In this document: in pieces, positions 1-6,268 of the stretch | How the letters are laid out: every line of letters begins with the position of its first letter | Position numbering within the stretch: position 1 is the first letter of the stretch | NCBI GenBank assembly: GCA_030043175.1 | Contig: JASHYD010001342.1 | Span: forward strand, 1 to 7,147 | Length of the DNA stretch: 7,147 nucleotides | Direction: 5' to 3' | Origin: Xanthobacteraceae bacterium | GTDB taxonomy: Bacteria > Pseudomonadota > Alphaproteobacteria > Rhizobiales > Xanthobacteraceae | Program-made: the position numbers and the translations under genes | The notes under the pieces: model-generated | The model's database searches: none | The model's input: the letters and a program-made list of their open reading frames with translations, nothing else | What the model was told of the DNA's origin: nothing

Positions 1-455
1 TCGGCAAGGTTTATCCTGACGCTTACAAGGCCATGCTGGCTTTAAGCCAAGCAGTCGAGAGGACGGGTCTCGCACAACAGCTGATCGACCTCGTCAATTA
101 TCGCGTCTCGCAACTCAATGGCTGCGCGTTTTGCCTGGATATGCATTCGAAGGACCTGCGTGCCCGGGGCGAGGCCGAGCAGCGTCTATACATGATCGAT
201 GCGTGGCGCGAGGCACCACATCTTTACAGCAGCCGCGAGCGGGCCGCGTTCGCGTGGGCCGAGGCAGTGACTCGGCTTGTGGACAAACAGATTCCCGACG
301 CGATTTACGATAGCGCACGCAAGGAGTTTAGCGAGGCCGAATTGACGCAACTCACTCTGGCGATTGTCGCGATCAATGGCTGGAACCGCTTCAACGTCGC
401 GTTTCACACGCCAGCAGGGGACTATAAATCGCCGATTGTACGCAGGACTGGCTAA
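1..455 (+). CDS. AhpD-like / carboxymuconolactone decarboxylase family protein (5' partial)
   Basis: The reading frame is already open at the left edge (first whole codon at base 3) and stops with TAA at 453-455. The first ATG inside the window (33-35) is probably not the true start, because about ten residues upstream of it (GKVYPDAYKA) also look native to the family. The core AhpD signature is intact: NGCAFCLDMHSKDLRARGE, with redox Cys codons at 123-125 and 132-134 (CxxC) and the partner His at 144-146. The C-terminal half carries the usual helix ending in an AINGWNRFNVAFH-type segment. About 150 residues are visible, close to full length for this all-helical cytoplasmic family, so probably only a few N-terminal residues are missing. 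Family knowledge: such proteins use the CxxC pair for peroxide or thiol chemistry, while true carboxymuconolactone decarboxylases lack this pair. A peroxidase-like or thiol redox role is therefore more likely than decarboxylation. The substrate is unknown. The next gene is convergent, so there is no operon on the right side. Confidence 0.9.
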   Translation, partial: GKVYPDAYKAMLALSQAVERTGLAQQLIDLVNYRVSQLNGCAFCLDMHSKDLRARGEAEQRLYMIDAWREAPHLYSSRERAAFAWAEAVTRLVDKQIPDAIYDSARKEFSEAELTQLTLAIVAINGWNRFNVAFHTPAGDYKSPIVRRTG

Positions 456-790
456 GAGTTCGGTGTCAGTGACTCTATCCTTCGGGCAAATGATGCCGAC
501 GCCTGCACTACCGATCGGCATGTAACTCGACATTGAAAAAGTGCTGCTGATTCTCCAGCAAATCGGCGCGGATTTCGTCCTCGCCCGCCAGTGAGGCGGA
601 GATCTTCCCAACTTTCAACTCGCCGACGGACGCGAGGGTTTGTGCTTTCTCTGGATTGGCAGCCTCGTGGTGGAGGCTATGCGCACAACTTCGGCCTATC
701 CGGACGCTGTCTCGCCCGCAGCAGGCTGGCGAGTAAGCGGGCCGCCGCCATGATGCCGGCCAGGGCGTAGCGGCAAATGGCGCCCATGGG
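456..790. other. spacer with no recognised gene
   Basis: This lies between the AhpD-like stop and a possible oxidoreductase relic. On the minus strand one frame stays open down to 508 and ends in a protein-like stretch (ISASLAGEDEIRADLLENQ and onward). It has no convincing start, ribosome site or recognisable domain. I see no RNA gene, strong hairpin terminator or repeat here. It may be the eroded continuation of the fragment at 791-1098. Confidence 0.4.
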
Positions 791-1098
791 TCATAGTCTC
801 GCTGACACGGCCCGGTTGTTTGCCGCCATTGCGGCACCGCGAGGCCGAGCGAGCATGGGACTCGATGCCCCAAGATAACCGGGAAATTTATCGGACCACA
901 GCTCGGAAAGCATAAGTCGAGTCGATGTTGTACGGCCATCACGGAGATCGGTCTCGAGAAAATCTCCGACGGCATAGATATCGGGCGGGCTTGAGGAGTC
1001 GTGTAGTTCGAGACTTCGCAACGGAAGTGATGGGTATCGACGACGGGCTCGGCGGCTTGCAAGCCGTCCAAATGCGCGCAGCAATGTCAATCGCCGCG
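791..1098 (-). pseudogene. possible C-terminal fragment of an FAD/NAD(P)H-dependent oxidoreductase
   Basis: On the minus strand, bases 985-959 encode PDIYAVGDF. This closely matches the second FAD-contact motif (T/S-x-P-x-IYAxGD) of pyridine-nucleotide-disulfide and ferredoxin-reductase type flavoproteins. The residues just before it in this frame (SSSP) are a fair fit to that motif. A neighbouring frame (1071-985) also reads plausibly (GLQAAEPVVDTHHFRC...YTTPQARP), which would suggest a frameshift near 985. About 25 residues after the motif comes LWSDKF, faintly like the WSDQ element of ferredoxin reductases but closer to the GD motif than usual. The frame ends at 791. There is no room for the N-terminal FAD and NAD domains, because the intact SDR gene begins only about 110 bp upstream of the motif. 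If real, this is a decayed remnant. The call rests mainly on one short motif and could be chance. Confidence 0.28.
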
Positions 1099-1938
1099 CT
1101 ACGAACCTCGTCGCCTCCGCATCTCCTGCCATTCCGCTTCGCTCAGGCGCGACAGTGACGAGAACATCCCCGCGCCCTGTAGCCAGCGGCCGCCATCAAT
1201 GGTGACGCATGCACCGTTGATGTAGGCGGCCTGGTCGGAAACGAGATAGGCACAAAGATTGGCCAGCTCTTCATGTTCGCCGGCGCGGCCGGCTGGGTTT
1301 GAGTTCTCGACCGTCCCCTCCATTGCCGGCGGGACCAGCCGGTCCCACGCGCCAGGGGTCGGAAACGTGCCGGGCGAAATCGCGACAGTGCGGATTTTTT
1401 TCGGACCCCATTCAACAGCAAGGCTCTGGGTCATCGCCAACACGCCGGCTTTGGCCATAGCGCTCGGCACCACGTAGGGGGAACCGGTCCAGGCGTACGA
1501 AGCGACAATACTGACAACGACCCCGCCACGGCCCATTCCGATCCATCGCCTGCCCGCGGCGAGCGTGCAATAGGCTGTGCCATGTAGCACGATGTTAAGG
1601 ATGGCGTCGACCGCGCGATGCGAGAGCGTCTCGGTACGGGCAATGAAGTTGCCCGCCGCATTATTGATCAGCACATCGAGGGCACCGCCGGCGAACGCCG
1701 AGTCCATCAATTCTTCGACCGCCTCGGCCGAACGAATGTCGATGGGATACGTGCGAACCTTGCGGGAAAACAACGCTTCGAAGTCGTTTGCCGTCTCTTC
1801 AAGTACGTGCTTGCGCCGGCCGCAGATCGTGAGCTCGGCGCCGAGCTCCATCAGGCGGCGGCCCATCGCTTTGCCTAGCCCGCTGCCGCCGCCGGTGATC
1901 AGCACGCGTTTGTCTTTGAGGAGATCCAGTTGAAACAT
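1099..1938 (-). CDS. SDR oxidoreductase, 2,4-dienoyl-CoA reductase-like
   Basis: A 279-residue short-chain dehydrogenase with a single Rossmann domain, expected to be cytoplasmic. The nucleotide-binding motif is TGGGSGLG (residues 15-22). GRR at 40-42, after the second strand, favours NADP(H). NNAAG is at 92-96. The classical YxxxK is absent: the motif reads PSAMAK, with Ser159 and Lys163, and Tyr148 lies 11 residues before the Ser (SYAWTGS). This Tyr...Ser-xxx-Lys spacing is that of mitochondrial and peroxisomal 2,4-dienoyl-CoA reductases. The later segments EELANLCAYLVSD and YINGACVTIDGG also match that subfamily. The likely reaction is NADPH-dependent reduction of a 2,4-dienoyl-CoA, or of a related enoyl- or oxo-acyl-CoA, in breakdown of unsaturated or branched acids. 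The exact substrate is inferred. The ATG start (1936-1938) is preceded on the minus strand by AAAGGA at good spacing. It is convergent with the AhpD-like gene and divergent from the P450, and has no operon partner. Confidence 0.9.
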   Translation of the reverse strand: MFQLDLLKDKRVLITGGGSGLGKAMGRRLMELGAELTICGRRKHVLEETANDFEALFSRKVRTYPIDIRSAEAVEELMDSAFAGGALDVLINNAAGNFIARTETLSHRAVDAILNIVLHGTAYCTLAAGRRWIGMGRGGVVVSIVASYAWTGSPYVVPSAMAKAGVLAMTQSLAVEWGPKKIRTVAISPGTFPTPGAWDRLVPPAMEGTVENSNPAGRAGEHEELANLCAYLVSDQAAYINGACVTIDGGRWLQGAGMFSSLSRLSEAEWQEMRRRRGS

Positions 1939-2810
1939 GTGTTTTCCTTTTGCTTTCTGCCTCAGTCGCTCATTATGGCCCGATTTGTCGCATTTCTTTA
2001 GCCTCGATGTTGCGCTTGAATTGTGAGCGTTGCCTTCAAGGACGTTGTGACCGGCTCGACAGCCAGTGGACCAGAAGAGCGGATCACTCGGAAACGCGAC
2101 ACGCCGTTAGCCTGCGACAAAGGCAAGCGCATCCATCCAGGCGAAAACGCCCGGCCGCCGCGCGTTCCGCCACGGCTGCCGCGAACGCCGATGGCGGCAG
2201 AGTTGGGCCCGAACCGGAACTCCGCCCTCTCGTTCCGTGCTTTCGTCACCGCCAATGTTTGCCGGTGGTGTCCAGTGTTCGCATTCGGCTGTCTGGGAGT
2301 TGCTGGGTTCCTTCGCCAGGCACTGGAGTCGGCGATCAAGATCGCCGTCGAGCAGCTTGGACTGTCGAGGCGCGGCGGTCGCGGTAATCTCACAAGCTGG
2401 TTGAACAGGCCGCGCCACGGCCGCGGTGTGGAGCGAGGCGGAGAGATAAACCCGGATCGCCAGGAGGGCCACTCGAACAATTTTGGTCGTCTATGCCCTC
2501 TTTATTTTTGACCTTTTCGCCGCGTATGGATCTTTTATGTGCCAATCGCCACATTCAACCCGGCGGTACAAGACTTGGCGTTCAGGGCACGGTGTCGCAC
2601 GTCCCTCACCGGCTTCATCCGCGGCGAGCAAGCCGGCATCCCGTGCTTTTGATGCTGGAGATCGCTGCGGCTCTCCTGTCGGTGTGGCCCGAAGTGTTGC
2701 TCGAAACGCTTTCCCCGCCGTGGAGCGCTGGGGATACCACCTGAGCTTGCTCGGGCCCAGAACGCTGGACGCCCGCGGTTCACTCGTTTACCCACGCGGA
2801 AGGCCCAGAC
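1939..2810. other. 872-bp divergent spacer between SDR and P450, no recognised gene
   Basis: Several frames stay open for 80-160 codons on both strands, as is common in GC-rich DNA, but none has a recognisable domain together with a convincing ribosome site. The plus frame from GTG 2023 to 2511 and the minus frames across 2000-2480 are rich in Arg, Pro and Ser and look non-native. Promoters for both flanking genes must lie here. A TTGACC at 2508-2513 is followed 17 bp later only by a poor -10 (TCTTTT), so I do not call a promoter. The P450 ribosome site is at the right end (GGAAGG, 2798-2803). The stretch may be an eroded gene or a dispersed repeat. Confidence 0.5.
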
Positions 2811-4013
2811 ATGCGCGCGGACTTTTCCAGTCAGAGCTATTTCAGAGACCCTGCCGCCGAAATCGAAAAGATGAGGCGGGCAGGCCCTGTAGTTGAAGTG
2901 CGGATCCCAATCGTCGGGAAGGTTTGGACCACAACAACGCAGGATTTGGCCGACCGGGTCCTGAAGGACAGCGATACGTTCACGTTGCGTCAGGACGATG
3001 GTAACGTCGCCGGATTGCGATGGTGGATGCCGGGCATCCTGCGCACACTCGCTAACAATATGTTGTCGATGGACGAGCCGGACCATCGACGGTTACGAGA
3101 CATTGTTGACGAGGCCTTTCGCCGTCGCGCCATCCTCGAAATGGAGCCCCGCATCTTCGCGATCGCCGACGAATTGGCGAAGGACCTGTTCAGGGACGGC
3201 AGTCCAGCCGATCTAGTCGACCGCTACGCACGACAGCTGCCGCTTTCGGTGATCTGCGAGCTTCTTGGCCTGCCGCGTGCCGACAGGCCAAAGTTCACCG
3301 CTTGGGCACACAGCTTCACGCGCTTCACGGGCGCCATCGGCTTTCTGAGTGTGGTCCCAAATCTCTTCGCGATGCGACGCTATATGCAACGACAGTTGGA
3401 GGCCGCGCGCGAGCATGGCGGCGAAGGCTTGGTCGCTGAACTCGTGCGCGTCGAAAGGGAGGGACGAAAGATCAGCCGCAATGAGATGCTGGCGATGCTC
3501 TTCCTGCTGCTGTTCGCGGGGCACGAAACCACGACCCATCTCATCAGCGGTTCAGTCTATGAGCTTCTGAAAAATCCTCGGCTTCGCGATTGGTTGTCGG
3601 AAGACCAGACCCGAACCAACTTGGCCGTCGAGGAGTTTCTCCGGTTCATCTCGCCTGTCCAATTCACCAAACCGCGCTTAGTCCGCAAAGACGTCGAGCT
3701 TGGTGGTATCCGGCTGAAGAAGGGTGAGAAGATCATGCCCATGCTCGCGGCTGCAAACCTGGACCCGCAAGCAAACGGCAATCCCGAGAAACTCAACCTG
3801 GAGCGGAGGCCGAACCGACATATCGCCTTCGGCACGGGCATCCACTTTTGCCTCGGCCATCAGCTCGCGCGTATCGAGGCGGCTGGTGCGCTGAATGCCT
3901 TGTTCCGGCGCTGGCCGAAGCTCGAACTGGCGGTGCCCGAGTCCCAAATCAGGTGGCGCAAGCGGACAGGCTTGAGGGCGATTGAGCATTTACCTGTCGC
4001 CACTCGCGACTAA
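2811..4013 (+). CDS. cytochrome P450 monooxygenase
   Basis: A complete 400-residue soluble bacterial P450 with no signal peptide or membrane anchor, the typical size for class I enzymes that take electrons from a ferredoxin. The C-helix heme-propionate motif is DHRRLR (91-96). The I-helix has AGHETTT (236-242) with the acid-alcohol pair Glu239-Thr240 for O2 activation. The K-helix ExxR is Glu275-Arg278. The heme-thiolate loop is FGTGIHFCLG (340-349), with Cys347 as iron ligand. All core residues are present, so it should be active. The meander region is slightly unusual: it reads AANLDP and PEKLNL where relatives usually have AANRDP and PxxFD. The start at ATG 2811 is supported by GGAAGG seven bases upstream and by a normal N-terminal length. 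No ferredoxin or intact ferredoxin reductase lies in the window, so electrons must come from elsewhere. Substrate cannot be deduced; terpenoids, steroids, fatty acids and aromatics are all possible. Confidence 0.97.
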   Translation: MRADFSSQSYFRDPAAEIEKMRRAGPVVEVRIPIVGKVWTTTTQDLADRVLKDSDTFTLRQDDGNVAGLRWWMPGILRTLANNMLSMDEPDHRRLRDIVDEAFRRRAILEMEPRIFAIADELAKDLFRDGSPADLVDRYARQLPLSVICELLGLPRADRPKFTAWAHSFTRFTGAIGFLSVVPNLFAMRRYMQRQLEAAREHGGEGLVAELVRVEREGRKISRNEMLAMLFLLLFAGHETTTHLISGSVYELLKNPRLRDWLSEDQTRTNLAVEEFLRFISPVQFTKPRLVRKDVELGGIRLKKGEKIMPMLAAANLDPQANGNPEKLNLERRPNRHIAFGTGIHFCLGHQLARIEAAGALNALFRRWPKLELAVPESQIRWRKRTGLRAIEHLPVATRD

Positions 4014-4787
4014 GGCCCTCAGTCCTCGAGTAGTTCGAGTGTGGCGCGGCAAAACATTTTGAATATGAACATGCATTTCGATGAGTCTTGCCAATTGCCT
4101 GCTCGTCCTGGTGGGTGAATGCCAGCGCCAAGCTGTTGCTGTCCCGCTTTGTCAGGTAGGGCCATGTTCAGACGTTGCAACAGAGTTGGTCCGATCCCGT
4201 GAAACTGCGGTGTATCGAAATCGCACACCGGCGTCGATTTGTTGTCAACGACCGAATCGTGGGAAGGACTCATGCGGACAAATCCCAGGGAATTACCCCG
4301 CGAGTCATCGATTTACTTCATTTTCATCTCACCAACTTCCAGGCATGGAGCATGCCAGGCAGGCCGCTGTTGTGCCGAGCGTTAGCCTGCCGCCAGGCTC
4401 CGGGCTGCTCTAGCGCATGTGGTGGGCCCGAGAGCGCCGTCGGTCGCCGCCGTCACCGTTGAAGCTGGAGCGGCGACAGCGTAGTGCGGCCCGACGATTT
4501 GTGCCGCTGCTTCGGCATGGATATGCTGGCAAGCAAGAAAACACGTCGTCGCGTCGCGGGACGGCAAATCAGGCGAGGCGCCCGGTGACGTTTGGCCCTT
4601 TCGAACGGGATATCCGGGACAGATCTGATAGGTGCATTTTCACCTTGCCCATCGATCTGGAAACCTCAGCCCCGCAACACTTGAAGCGGTACCATCGATT
4701 TTGGCGAATTGGTTGCAATCAAATCCCAAGCCCGCCTTGGAGTTATTCCTAAAGTGCGCAAATGCGGGTTCGAGTCTCGCCTCTCGC
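4014..4787. other. 774-bp convergent spacer, no recognised gene
   Basis: This lies between the 3' ends of the P450 and the Bug-family gene. Short open frames occur on both strands (for example plus 4081-4413 and 4417-4752), but their translations show no domain, sensible start context or family resemblance. A 5-bp hairpin (CTCGA/TCGAG, 4025-4039) follows the P450 stop but lacks a T-run, so I do not call it a terminator. The right end holds a tRNA-T-arm-like sequence (4764-4780) and a small hairpin (4726-4740). A convergent spacer of this size without a gene is unusually long and may be decayed DNA. Confidence 0.5.
4726..4740 (-). terminator. weak candidate intrinsic terminator downstream of the Bug-family gene
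   Basis: Read on the minus strand, CCAAG-GCGGG-CTTGG forms a perfect 5-bp stem with a 5-base loop. It is followed by GATTTGATTGC, which is only moderately T-rich. It begins about 47 bases after the stop codon of the binding-protein gene. The stem is short and the tail poor, so this is only a candidate. Confidence 0.22.
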
Positions 4788-5741
4788 CTATTGTGGTTCG
4801 ATCCCCGCTTCCTTGATCATCGCAGCCGTCCGAACTCGGTCGCGGTCAAGGAACATCGCGAAATCCGCCGGCGAATCGACGACTGGCTCCAGCCCGCGGT
4901 CGATGACATGCCGCTTGCGGAAGGCCGGCTCGTTCATGATCGCCGCAACATCATCGTGGATTTTGGCAACGATTTCCTTCGGCGTTCCGGCAGGCAACAG
5001 CACAGCCAGATAGATCCGCGTCACGCTGTCTTTGTAGCCAAGTTCGATCAATGTCGGCGCGTTCGGAAACAGCGGGGAGCGCTCAACGGCGTCGACCGCA
5101 AGCGCCACCATCTTGGCATCGCGGACGTAGGGTGCAAAATTCGCTCCACCGATATATGCGATCGGTATAATTCCGGAGAGAATTCCATTGAGCACGTCGC
5201 CGCCACCCTTGAACGGGATGGCGACGAGATCGGTGCCGTGGCGCTTGTTGAAGCGATCGAAGAAAACGCGCTGGATGATTCCGGGCACGACATAGTTCAG
5301 CGTGCCGGGCTTCGCGCGGGCCAGTGCTGCAAGTTCATCGAGCGAACGGACATTGAGCGAACCGCTGACGACGATGACCTGCGTATTGTAGAAGAGATTC
5401 ATGACTGGAATGAGCGAGTCACGCGAGTAGGGCAGGTTCCTGTAGAGAAACAGGTTTGCAACGAGTCCCTGATTGGACAGAATGCAGATCGTGTAGCCAT
5501 CGGGCGCGGATTCGGCGCACGCGCGGGTGCCGATGACGGCGTTGCCGCCCGGCCGCGGCTCGACAATCACCCCCTGGCCCCAGCGGCGGTTCAGCTCTTC
5601 GGCAAGAACGCGTGCAAAAATGTCATAGGTGCCGCCGGTGCCGACATCTGTGATGATCTTTGCTGGGCGGGCGGGAAATGTCGGCTGGGCCGCCGCCGCA
5701 CAGGCGAACATGGCGAACAGCACAACGAGAAGCGGGCGCAT
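4788..5741 (-). CDS. tripartite tricarboxylate transporter-type substrate-binding protein (Bug/TctC family)
   Basis: 317 residues, the usual family length. An N-terminal signal peptide is clear: a short basic start, a hydrophobic run LLVVLFAMFACAAAA, and likely cleavage after Ala18 before Gln19, so the mature protein is periplasmic. Family landmarks in order are PARPAKII (23-30); the ligand-loop segment GGTYDIFAR (36-44) with the conserved Asp40; VEPRPGGNAVIG (60-71); PDGYT (80-84); PFKGGGDVLNGILSG (176-190); NAPTLIELGY (227-236); and LLPAGTPKEIVAKI (249-262). Known members bind small carboxylates such as citrate, other di/tricarboxylates, amino acids or aromatic acids. The ligand here is unknown. 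The start is well set: AGGGAGG on the minus strand (5748-5754) lies six bases before ATG. No tctA or tctB membrane genes are adjacent, so it is an orphan binding protein, a very common situation in this family. It is divergent from the secreted-protein gene on the right. Confidence 0.95.
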   Translation of the reverse strand: MRPLLVVLFAMFACAAAAQPTFPARPAKIITDVGTGGTYDIFARVLAEELNRRWGQGVIVEPRPGGNAVIGTRACAESAPDGYTICILSNQGLVANLFLYRNLPYSRDSLIPVMNLFYNTQVIVVSGSLNVRSLDELAALARAKPGTLNYVVPGIIQRVFFDRFNKRHGTDLVAIPFKGGGDVLNGILSGIIPIAYIGGANFAPYVRDAKMVALAVDAVERSPLFPNAPTLIELGYKDSVTRIYLAVLLPAGTPKEIVAKIHDDVAAIMNEPAFRKRHVIDRGLEPVVDSPADFAMFLDRDRVRTAAMIKEAGIEPQ

Positions 5742-5880
5742 AGTCTGCCTCCCTGAGATCGCGGATGGAATCCCGCACCGCCGCCGGCACCCGTCGAGCC
5801 ACTCTCAAGTTGATGGTATCCCGCATGGCCAGTTGAGGCAGCCATGCGAGGAATGGTTGGCGGTTTTGCTTTCGTACGCT

Positions 5881-5898
5881 AACCGCATTGATGCGGTT
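5881..5898. promoter_or_regulatory. perfect 18-bp palindrome, candidate operator
   Basis: AACCGCATTGATGCGGTT: two 8-bp perfect inverted arms (AACCGCAT / ATGCGGTT) around a TG centre. It lies 140 bp upstream of the binding-protein start and about 370 bp upstream of the secreted-protein start. The two-base centre makes a stable RNA hairpin unlikely and favours a binding site for a dimeric repressor or activator. The cognate regulator is unknown, and the position is nearer to the minus-strand gene. The symmetry is seen directly; the function is inferred. Confidence 0.4.
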
Positions 5899-5901
5899 GG
5901 A

Positions 5902-5938
5902 GTCAAACTGTCCGTCCTAGAGACGGTCCGTCAAACTG
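5902..5938 (+). repeat. short direct repeat GTCAAACTG flanking a mini-hairpin
   Basis: GTCAAACTG occurs at 5902-5910 and again at 5930-5938, 28 bases apart. The hairpin CCGTC-CTAGA-GACGG (5912-5926) sits between the copies. The left copy starts four bases after the 18-bp palindrome ends. The spacing is just under three helical turns, compatible with paired protein-binding sites. It is short enough to be chance. Confidence 0.3.
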
Positions 5939-6268
5939 CGGCACTTTCAACAACGCATTGCGTTCGCGCCCTCATTAGCGCGACTTTCGATCAGGGCCAA
6001 TTGCGGACTTGTGCGCCGCAGCGAACAGCCCTTTATTCGATCGCTAAACCGACGGCAATCCTCGACGTAGCCCTTTCCATGCATGCACGCCGGGCGCCGG
6101 CGGCCTCGAAGGCGTTTCTTGCGGTGCACGGCCTAGGCGCCACCTTCGGCGTCGGCCCATTGCGCGTCTCCTCCCGCAGCGACGCGTGACTTCGCAGTGA
6201 GCCTGAGGTATTTTGTTGGCCGCTAACGGTAGTAAACTCGGGCTCCTGGTGATGTGGAGAGCACGCCC

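Larger units (their letters stand above)
5742..6268. other. 527-bp divergent intergenic region
   Basis: This separates the 5' ends of the binding-protein gene (-) and the secreted-protein gene (+), so it must carry control signals for both. The left end has the strong ribosome site of the minus gene. The middle has an 18-bp perfect palindrome (5881-5898), a small hairpin CCGTC-CTAGA-GACGG (5912-5926) and a repeated 9-mer GTCAAACTG. The right part has an imperfect GC-rich hairpin (6130-6157, GGCC...GGCC with an inner CGCC/GGCG) without a T-run. I see no convincing gene: the open frames across 5947-6305 have no family resemblance. No regulator gene is visible. Confidence 0.5.

Noticed and set aside
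186..611. Minus-strand frame of 141 codons across the AhpD-like gene
   Set aside because: Most of it is antisense to a gene with intact catalytic motifs, and its translation is not protein-like.
1074..1098. GCGCG...CGCGC inverted repeat just past the SDR stop as a terminator
   Set aside because: Only five pairs with a large loop, inner mismatches and no T-run.
1577..1933. Plus-strand open frames antisense to the SDR gene
   Set aside because: They are shadows of the SDR, with no motifs and no credible start context.
2508..2536. TTGACC plus a -10-like TCTTTT as the P450 promoter
   Set aside because: The -10 matches at only three of six positions and it lies about 270 bp from the start codon. 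This is not enough to call.
2483..2896. Plus frame overlapping the start of the P450
   Set aside because: It overlaps the P450 N-terminus out of frame, has no domain, and is not needed given the good P450 ribosome site.
4025..4039. Hairpin CTCGA-GTAGT-TCGAG just after the P450 stop as a terminator
   Set aside because: The stem is only 5 bp and no T-run follows.
4690..4790. A complete tRNA ending at the T-arm-like sequence
   Set aside because: No 5' acceptor strand pairing with CTCTCGC was found. The only nearby stem (4726-4740) does not give an anticodon loop with T at position 33.
4632..5756. A 374-codon open frame on the plus strand, antisense to the Bug-family gene
   Set aside because: It mirrors the minus-strand gene, which has a clear signal peptide, family motifs and a strong ribosome site. 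Its translation shows no family features. Long antisense frames are expected in GC-rich codon patterns.
6130..6157. Imperfect GC-rich hairpin upstream of the secreted-protein gene
   Set aside because: It has mismatches and a bulge, and no terminator tail or recognised riboswitch core. It is mentioned only within the intergenic entry.
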